A stretch of DNA of 64,000 nt from Lactifluus volemus. Its lineage: Eukaryota; Basidiomycota; Agaricomycetes; Russulales; Russulaceae. A program made the position numbers and the translations under genes. The stretch is from assembly GCA_022376515.1 (NCBI GenBank), contig WTXI01000070.1, forward strand, positions 105,713 to 169,712, written 5' to 3'. The first letter of the stretch is position 1; the number at the start of each line of letters is the position of its first letter. The notes beneath the pieces are model-generated. The model made no database searches and was not told the origin of the DNA. It saw nothing but the letters and a program-made list of their open reading frames with translations. Positions 57,232-64,000 of the stretch are shown in pieces.

Positions 57232-59796
57232 ATGGCCACTAATACATTTCCTCTAAAGTACCGCAGGAAATCATCTCCACCGCCCTCTCCCCGAATGTTG
57301 TCCCCAATCGCACAAATATCCTCCTCCTTCCCCACGAACTTCATCTCTCCACCCCCGAAATGGCTTGATAGTGATGATGAATTGGAGCATGAGCCCGCTC
57401 TCACAAGTGATGATGCCCTCACCGTTTTCTCGTCCAGTTGTTCTCGCGCACCCTCTCTGGCACCTCTGGACGCAGAAGATGCTCACGTCGATATACTCTC
57501 CTCTCCTGTTCAAGAAGCCTTCATCCGTCCCTCCGCACCCTCCCGTGCCCCTCTTTCGAGATACAACAACAAGTCATACCCACCAAACGCAAAGTCACCT
57601 ACAACGCGAGAAGATGTCGCTGCTGTTCTCCTTTCCCTGCGTGCGCAACCACGCCTGGGTCCCTCCCAACCCGTGCTCGTCCAGCTCCCCTCTCCGACAG
57701 AGAGCGTGGAACCACCCCTTCCCGTTCGTCGCTCGCGCGTTGTCTCACCATCTCTACGGAACCTTGTTTTACCACGCACGCCGTCCCCGTCTCCGCGGCG
57801 CCCTCTTCAAACGATTTCCCCCGTTATCGATAGCGAGGTTGTCCACGGGACCACTCCTTCGGCACAGAGAACTCCATCTCGGCGCGCCACCCCGGCTTCT
57901 TCCCCACTACCTCCATCTTCACCATTTGCAGAGGAAGATGACTATGAGAGCTCAGAGTTATCGCGGTTCCATTCTGTACCTTGTCCTAAACCTAAACCAG
58001 CGCCTCTCCAGGTACGCTTGACAAATTGTTTTTTTTTATCTCCGGCGTTCTCTTTTTCTGCCCTTTAATTGGCATCTGTCCGGTTCTTGACTTGCGCCCA
58101 CTTGACATTTGCTTATCCGCACCTTTCATCTTAGGTGCATATCACCACGGACGATTCCGAACTCGACGGACATACACGCGTGCAGTCACACGACGACCAA
58201 GAACTCGAGGAAGATTGTGATCGGACGGGGTTATGCGAAGCAGTTCCAGCTGCGTTTCTCGAGGTGCGTAAGAAAAAAAAATCGCTTCCTTATCATTATC
58301 AAACTCTATTCCAAAGCGCTTTGATGGGTTTTTGCCACAGGATTCGCTCTTTCCCGAAAATGGTCCCGATGAGCGGCTTGACCAATCGTGCGTTCCCCTA
58401 TTGCCCCTTCCGGTGATTGAGATACCCCCTCGGTCACTCGATCGGCATAAGGTGTGTAGACTCTTTGTGATTTCACCTCGTCGATCTCACACTTGTGTTT
58501 CGACCAAAGTCGCCATTGCTCACTCCATGTGAATTATCGGCGACAGAACTACCGAACGGGTGTCGTCCCGATACTCCGATCTCCGTTGCTCCACCGCCGT
58601 TGAAATTAGTGCTTCCCGCGCTGCATATAGACAGTTCACTTCCCGATGTCGTGGACCAGGAGACCCCAGCCAAACCATTAGCCTACTCTCGGGCCGCCTC
58701 CTCCCCGCTGACCACGCTTGATGAGCCCAGCATACCGCCCAGCCCCGTGCACAGCGTCTACCCTGCCTCATCTCCTCTTAGCTCCCCACCGTTATCCCCC
58801 ACTTGCGAACAGCAGCAGAAACAACAAGAGAGAGAATATGAACATGCGCTACCACTCCCTAGCCCAGTTGTGGGCATCAAGCGCCCCGCTTCTGTCGCAC
58901 CCGAGGATACCGATGGAACCGTTGTTGATACAGCATCAATATCGGGGTCGGCGTCTGCCCCGCTGGCGCGTACACACGCTCGGACCAAACGGCGCCGTAG
59001 GGAGGTAGATTCGGACGATAAGCTCTGGCGCAACCTTAAGAAACACAATCCTATACCGATACCCGAACCTCCCGCCTCCGCTCCTACCTCCTCTACACGC
59101 CCAACCTCCCCACCACACGTCTCTTCCTCTACCACCACCACCACCGCCGCCGCCGCCGCCTGCCCCACCACTTCTTTCTCCTCGTCTACCGACGATCCAA
59201 ATCCTGACGAAGCAGACGAGAAAGAGACCGAAGATAGTGACGACTTTCCAATCTGTCCTATCAACGATGACGACACCGGACCACCTGACCCTTCCCACCC
59301 ACACCACTCACACCCTTCCCCACACCATCACCCTCCTCACCACCAACCAGAAAAAGAACGAGAAAAAGTAAAAGAAGAGGATCAGGATCAGGATCAGGAT
59401 CAGGATCAGGAACAAACATGTCCGCACCCAGCCCTACTCGGCATCCTCCTCGAAACCCTAGCTCTCTCTCGCGCATCCTCACTCCCACTGACAGCCCTGA
59501 CGCGCACCACGCCCGCCTTGGCGACTTGTCCACACGCAGAGTTGACATCCACCCTCGCGTGGGCCGTACGCGCGCGCATCCTCGGCTGCGTACGTTCGTC
59601 GGGCGAAGCTTTACCCCCTTCTTACTTTTACGATCCGGCCGCTGACCCGGATCGTGAGCGCAGAGAACTCTTGCAGTGTTTGATGCCTCGCGCTGGAAAG
59701 CGTCGCGAGACGATGAAATACAAGCAGTATTATTGGGCTCCTGTCGTCGTCGGGCGGGGACGCACAAGGACGTGGGATGTCGATTGGGAGGAGTGA
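57232..59796 (+). CDS. Large disordered protein of unknown function (gene X)
   Basis: Exons 57232-58011, 58135-58263, 58341-58451 and 58510-59796 join in frame to 768 residues, all phase 0. Most of it is Ser/Pro-rich low-complexity sequence with proline-directed SP/TP sites (LPRTPSPSPRRPL). A basic patch THARTKRRRREVD could be a nuclear localisation signal. There are runs of Thr, Ala and His and a DQ repeat. The only compact part is the last 120 residues, from CPHPALLGILLETLALSRAS to KYKQYYWAPVVVGRG, ending TWDVDWEE. I do not recognise the family. Nuclear location is a guess from the basic patch. Fragments of its promoter and first exon are scattered at 33 kb and 46 kb. Confidence 0.75.
59380..59410 (+). 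repeat. Hexanucleotide microsatellite (gatcag)n in gene X
   Basis: About five units encode Asp-Gln pairs. Because the unit is six bases, length changes keep the frame. Confidence 0.8.
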
Positions 59797-60075
59797 ACTA
59801 GCTGGTTGTGACAGTGATCGTCGGCTAAGTTATAGTTGTTATTCGGTTTTCATGTTGTCGAACACAGTTGTAGCCAATTATCACTAGTAGTAGCGTTGTA
59901 TATGCAATGCCGATTCTTGTCCATTTCTTCCAATGTCCCCTCAGATAAAATGAGAGAAAAAAAAGACACCATGTTGGCTATGGGGAGCATGCAAAATACG
60001 TATGGTAGAGCATGGCAAGTTCATAGCAACTCATACATACATGGGCAACAGAACCACTACCTGTCGACCACCCTT

Positions 60076-61080
60076 TTAATCCCAACCCGATGGTTGTGCT
60101 CCAACATCCCACTGCGTCGTGCCTGCAGGCTCTGCTGCCCAATCATTTCCGCCGCCGGTCGTTTCCGCAGCCCAATCAATACCACCTAAATAGCCACCGG
60201 TAAGACAAACCTCGTGATGAAAAAAAAATCACATCTAGGACTTACCCTCTGTAGTAGCAAGCACAGGATTGATCCCGCCAATAGCAGGTGCCGAGGAGAC
60301 GTCCCACTCCGTGACAGGCGCGGCGTCGGCATCGCCAGCTGCAGCGGCCTTGGCCTGCGCCTCCTCCTGTTGCTGCTTCTCGACCTCCTCGGGGTCACGG
60401 TAGAAGAACATGTCGACCATGACGTTCCAGCCGTCGGGCGTGCGGGGAATAGTGCCGCGCAAACGGAGGACCTCGCGCGCAAGTAGCCACCAGATAAGGC
60501 CGATCGAGTGGCGAGACTTGTTGTTTGTTGGGATCGCCACGTCAACGTATTTGAGAGGGGCATCCGTATCTGCGAGCGCGATGACAGGGATGTTGACATA
60601 GGATGCCTCACGGATCGCTTGGTGATCGACGCGAGGATCAGTCACAATGATCAGGCGGGGCTCTTTGAAAGAGCGGGTAATGTAGTTTGTGAATGAGCCG
60701 GGGGTGAACCGGCCAGCAATCGCTTGTGCGCCCGTGTTGGCGGCATACTTGAGTACAGCGCGATGTCCATATGGCCGTGCAGAAATCACACAAACGTCGT
60801 TGGGGTTCTCGATGGCGGCAATAATCCGTGCCGCAAAGACAAGTTTCTCCCATGTCTTTCCAATGTTGATAATGTGAATTCCTGAAACGAGAGAAAGTCT
60901 GTGATGAGACGTTCAGTGGTACGACTAGGAGTGGGGCTCACCGTCTGGCCGCCTCTTCCAAACGTAGGGTTCCATCTGCTTGTCACAATTCTTGGTTCCA
61001 AGGTGGCACTGTGCTGCGAGGAGGAGTTGGATATCCTCCTCAGTCGCACTCAGAATAGAAGGGAGTTTTATTGAAGCCAT
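60076..61080 (-). CDS. RPS0: 40S ribosomal protein S0 (uS2, laminin-receptor family)
   Basis: Exons 61080-60942, 60881-60246 and 60185-60076 join in frame to 294 residues, the usual length. It starts [20 protein letters not shown] and keeps the uS2 core: [72 protein letters not shown] and [19 protein letters not shown]. The acidic C-terminal tail repeats the DWAAE and WDV motifs typical of eukaryotic S0/RPSA. It acts at the head-platform junction of the cytosolic small subunit and in 20S pre-rRNA maturation. It is a strong marker that this flank is core genome. Confidence 0.96.
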
Positions 61081-61339
61081 GCTGAGCCTATCACACCTAT
61101 CAGCATCCAAGACTATACCAGACCATCCACCGCCAAAGCTGAACCATTCGGAACCATTCCTTCATGAAGAGAGATAAAAGACGCAAGACACACACCGTTG
61201 AGGATTTTCGAAGGCTGAACGCCTGTGTCAATGACGTTCGAAGGCTTTTTCTGTCGGGTCCTGCGGGCGTTGATCACTCGATTGTCTCCCTAGCTAGACC
61301 GGCATTCACCGAAACTCGTTCCCACGCTAACCTATACAC

Positions 61340-62648
61340 TTATAAGACTTTGGACAATGCACGCAATTCTTTCTCGCCCGTTTTGCAGCAACCCCCGACC
61401 AAAATCCCGCCCCAAACGCCTTTTTCAACAGCCGTGTGCACTATTTCTCCGAGTCTCCCAGCCCACTCTTCTCCTTGTGCGCGCGTCTCTCCGCTGTACC
61501 AGCCCCATTTACGCGTCTCCATGTCATACGTCTGACCGCCGTTTGGCTTGAGCACGAGCCAGGGTTTCTTCACGCTGCCAACCCCGGTGGTAGCGTTCAT
61601 TTTAGCAAGTGCGTCACTCGCGGCAGCGACGGCACTCCCAACGTGAGCGATGGCGGTGCAATTGATACCAAATGCGTCGGGCACTGCGTACCGCACGTCT
61701 TCACGACCACCACCACGAGCAGCAGGAACGTCCCCAAAGTACGCCGTGAGGACTTGCTCGGCTCCTAAGTGAGCACCTCCACCAGAAGCACATTCCTCTG
61801 GGAACTCCCCACTCGTATAGACGGCGCACACCCACCACGGCTTGCGCTCCTCCGGCGCGACCTCGTCTTCGAGAATTGCAACGGCCCGCCGGATGGCGCG
61901 CACCTCGCGAGCGAGCGGGACAGTCTCGAATGCGAGTACATCCACTGCACGCCACGTCTCCTTATCTGCAGCGTACGCGCGCAGTCGCTCGAGATGGAAC
62001 TCCGTCAGCTCGTTCTCGGATTGTGCTTCTTGGGCGCGCTCGTCCTCGCGGAAGGCATTACGATTCGGGTGGGTTGGGTCCGGCGGGTACACGTAGGCCT
62101 GAGGACCATAGGGCGGTGGGTAGTAGCCGTCGAACTCGTGCGGCAACGGCAATGAAGCGCCGTACGCGGCGAGCGAGAGTGCGATCTTGATGTTGTCAAT
62201 GGGAAGATTTGTCTCTGCCACGAATCGGTTACGCGCTTCGGCGGCGAGCGTCACGGATGAACGCATCAGTCGTATGGCGTCATCTTGGGAATATCCCGCC
62301 CTAGCGTAGGTAATGAACGAGCCTTGATAACTATCGAACACGGTGAATGATAAGTGGCGACAAAACCAAAGAAGACTGCCCACGATACAGTTTCGATGAG
62401 ACGTGCCCCTGCTCGTAAGAATGAAAGGTGCACCTCAATAACAGACTCAGGAGTCTTGATCAAGGCTTCCGAAGACCAAAGAGATGAGGCTGTATCGAGT
62501 TGATACTCATCTTCAAGGATCGATCCCTGTCAACGACATCCTCAGTATATCAGCGTACATGTGTGTGGATGAAAACATCCCGATGTACCAAACCCCCATC
62601 AATCAGTACGCACGATGTAGATGGGAACAGTGTGGAGAGATTAGACAT
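61340..62648 (-). CDS. Homocysteine S-methyltransferase (Mht1/Sam4-type)
   Basis: Exons 62648-62589, 62526-62384 and 62330-61340 join in frame to 397 residues. The N-terminus MSNLSTLFPSTSCVLIDGGL joins to GSILEDEYQLDTASSLWSS, then LRAGARLIETV, and across the second intron SYQGSFITYARAGYSQDDA. Zinc-binding cysteines of the family are present in FGINCTAIAHV and in VGGCCKTG near the end. The enzyme transfers methyl from S-methylmethionine (or S-adenosylmethionine) to homocysteine in the cytosol, making methionine. It is longer than the yeast enzymes because of acidic and Gly-rich inserts (YPPPYGPQAYVYPPDP, ASGGGAHLGAE). Which methyl donor it prefers cannot be told from sequence. Confidence 0.9.
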
Positions 62649-62726
62649 TCTTGCTGTCTAGCATTCGCTGAAAGGTCGGCTAAACGCTAACGCAGTCTGT
62701 GACGCAATGTAAACAAAAGCAACCTT

Positions 62727-62820
62727 GGTAGCGGCGAGGTTCGAACTCGCGCGGGTTTTCCCCACTGGGAGTCAAGTCATAACTTAAATCCAGCGCCTTA
62801 GACCACTCGGCCACGCTACC
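62727..62820 (-). tRNA. tRNA-Leu, probably anticodon UAA, with intron
   Basis: On the minus strand the acceptor stem GGTAGCG pairs with CGCTACC, the D arm is TGGCCGAGTGGTCTAAGGCG, the T arm contains GTTCGAA, and a long variable arm marks a class II tRNA. GGTCTAAGGCG is typical of Leu. The anticodon loop TTTAAG is followed by an intron of about 12-13 bases before the 3' half of the stem. One stem pair (A-C) looks mismatched, so the anticodon call is likely rather than certain. Confidence 0.85.
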
Positions 62821-63433
62821 AATCCCTGTTTGGTGTCACTGAGCTCGTATAGTCCTGAAAGCCATCCTGATATATCGAGTCGTTGTCAAATATCGATATC
62901 TCTCCTGCCTCTCGACCATCGATCCTGTGAAATAATCCCGCACGAGATCGATACTGCTCGGTTGGGCGTCTGGAATAGTGACAATTGCCTGAGACTGGAG
63001 TCGTCTGCTAGCCGCACCAGGTACTAGTGAATTCCCTACTCTCCAGGTCAATTACAACTACTCGCATGCATGTTTGTGGCTATGTCTATTGTAGCCTATA
63101 TCAATATGATATGCTTACGCAGTTAGCAAAGTCCGCGGTGTCCGTAAATTTCATGCAATGCTCATTATGATCCAAGTACCGCACTCAGCTGGTGTCGTTG
63201 TTTGGCGAATGTACCACATATTCCGAGTACGATCAATGGTAAGCCAAGTCGGGAGAAATGGAAATACCGAAAGGACGTATGACAAAATCATACGAGATAG
63301 CGATTGATGAAGGGCCCAGTCTAAGTAAGTTACACCATGAAAGTAATATTCTGGATAAACCCCTCGAGGTCTGCGTAGCCAGTCGCAGGGGATCTGTGTC
63401 ATGCATCACCGGATCTAGGGGCATTAATTGGCT
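62821..63433. other. Intergenic, no gene seen
   Basis: Short frames on both strands without similarity or splice support. Confidence 0.4.
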
Positions 63434-63830
63434 CTACGCCACATATTCGTCGTGTTCCTTGTGCCACTCTTCAAGTGATGCCTCCGGGTATTCCTTAAAA
63501 GTCTCCTTTTTACCTTCAGGCAGACGCACATAAGAAGGTGCTGATCCCGTCATGAGCACTGTCTACATGGGTCGATCACACTACCATGTCAATCGTACTC
63601 GGAGCAAAGCTGAATGCCAATAACGCACCATCTCATCGGGTACCTTCAGGTCTGGCTCGTCAATTGCGGACGCGAAAGGATGCAACAACTCTGGACTGTG
63701 TAAAACCAGACGCATTCCGTCACTGATGCGACGCATTGTCAGTGACAAGGATAGCTTACTACGTTTCGTCCCATAGCCAGAGCATCGCCGAGCATTTTGA
63801 GCAGAAATGCCGTTCGGAAGTCGATCGCCT
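63434..63830 (-). CDS. Possible unidentified gene, C-terminal exons
   Basis: The last exon reads TVLMTGSAPSYVRLPEGKKE and ends EEWHKEHDEYVA before a stop at 63434; it looks like real protein rather than chance. A preceding stretch DGMRLVLHSPELLHPFASAI to VRYWHSALLR joins to it in phase 0 through a short GT-AG intron (36 bases). Further upstream FRTAFLLKMLGDALAMGRN also looks coding, but I could not join it in frame. A TATA-like gatatataaag lies at about 63865. The gene may be small, decayed, or mis-modelled. Product unknown. Confidence 0.35.
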
Positions 63831-64000
63831 TTCCTCGGGCGTACCACGGTCCAATACTGCTTTATATATCCTATTCTCCACCAAGTCACCAACACACACA
63901 ACGTCAGCATGTCAAAAACTATGCATTTTAATGAGAATTAAAGGATTAATTCGTACGAATGTCGTTCTTCCCTTTCGTGATTTGAAGCGTGTGCGCGTGC

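Noticed and set aside
63151..63402. An 83-codon minus-strand frame at the right end
   Set aside because: No similarity, and a better supported coding stretch ends at 63434 just beside it in another frame.

Overview
The window is nuclear DNA of a filamentous basidiomycete, most likely an Agaricomycete. Genes are split by many short introns (about 35-82 nt, nearly all GT-AG). The reading frames also include families typical of mushroom-forming fungi: NACHT-WD40 and NACHT-ankyrin STAND proteins, a DUF6535 membrane protein, and expanded lineage-specific proteins of unknown function. I cannot name the species.

Layout. 1-2040 (-) is the 5' part of a NACHT STAND gene that runs off the left edge. 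3.3-17.3 kb is ordinary single-copy territory: a DCAF7/WDR68-type WD40 protein (+), a concentrative nucleoside transporter (+), two tandem GH15 glucoamylase-like secreted proteins (+), a decayed remnant, and glyoxalase I (-). 17.5-55.5 kb is an accessory NLR cluster, with nearly all genes on the minus strand: NACHT-ankyrin gene B (18302-24649), a DUF6535 gene C set between 1.4-1.6 kb direct repeats, NACHT pseudogene D, conserved protein E, NACHT-ankyrin gene F (35420-41322), a GOT1-like pseudogene, a second NACHT pseudogene D2, a second copy E2, and a NACHT-WD40-ankyrin chimera H (48805-55448). 57.2-63.9 kb returns to ordinary genes: a disordered protein X (+), ribosomal protein uS2/RPS0 (-), a homocysteine S-methyltransferase (-), an intron-containing tRNA-Leu (-), and a possible gene at the right edge.

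The NLR cluster is a mosaic of duplications. A direct segment of about 5.7 kb (about 31158-36840) carrying a NACHT remnant, gene E and the terminal ankyrin exon recurs at about 44211-49960. The second copy abuts a NACHT-WD40 gene. Its WD40 exon has lost its stop codon and reads into the tail of an ankyrin exon, is spliced at the same intron, and continues through two further ankyrin exons. All these ankyrin exons have phase-2 borders, so they can be duplicated or moved without breaking the frame. Together the genes look like a birth-and-death workshop for fungal intracellular sensors: a variable N-terminal helical (Goodbye-like) domain, a NACHT switch, and fast-homogenising WD40 or ankyrin sensor arrays. 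The role in non-self recognition is inferred from the families, not shown here.

Exon boundaries were worked out by hand from frame continuity, splice-site motifs and paralogue comparison. Those given as numbers keep the frame; those marked approximate are uncertain.
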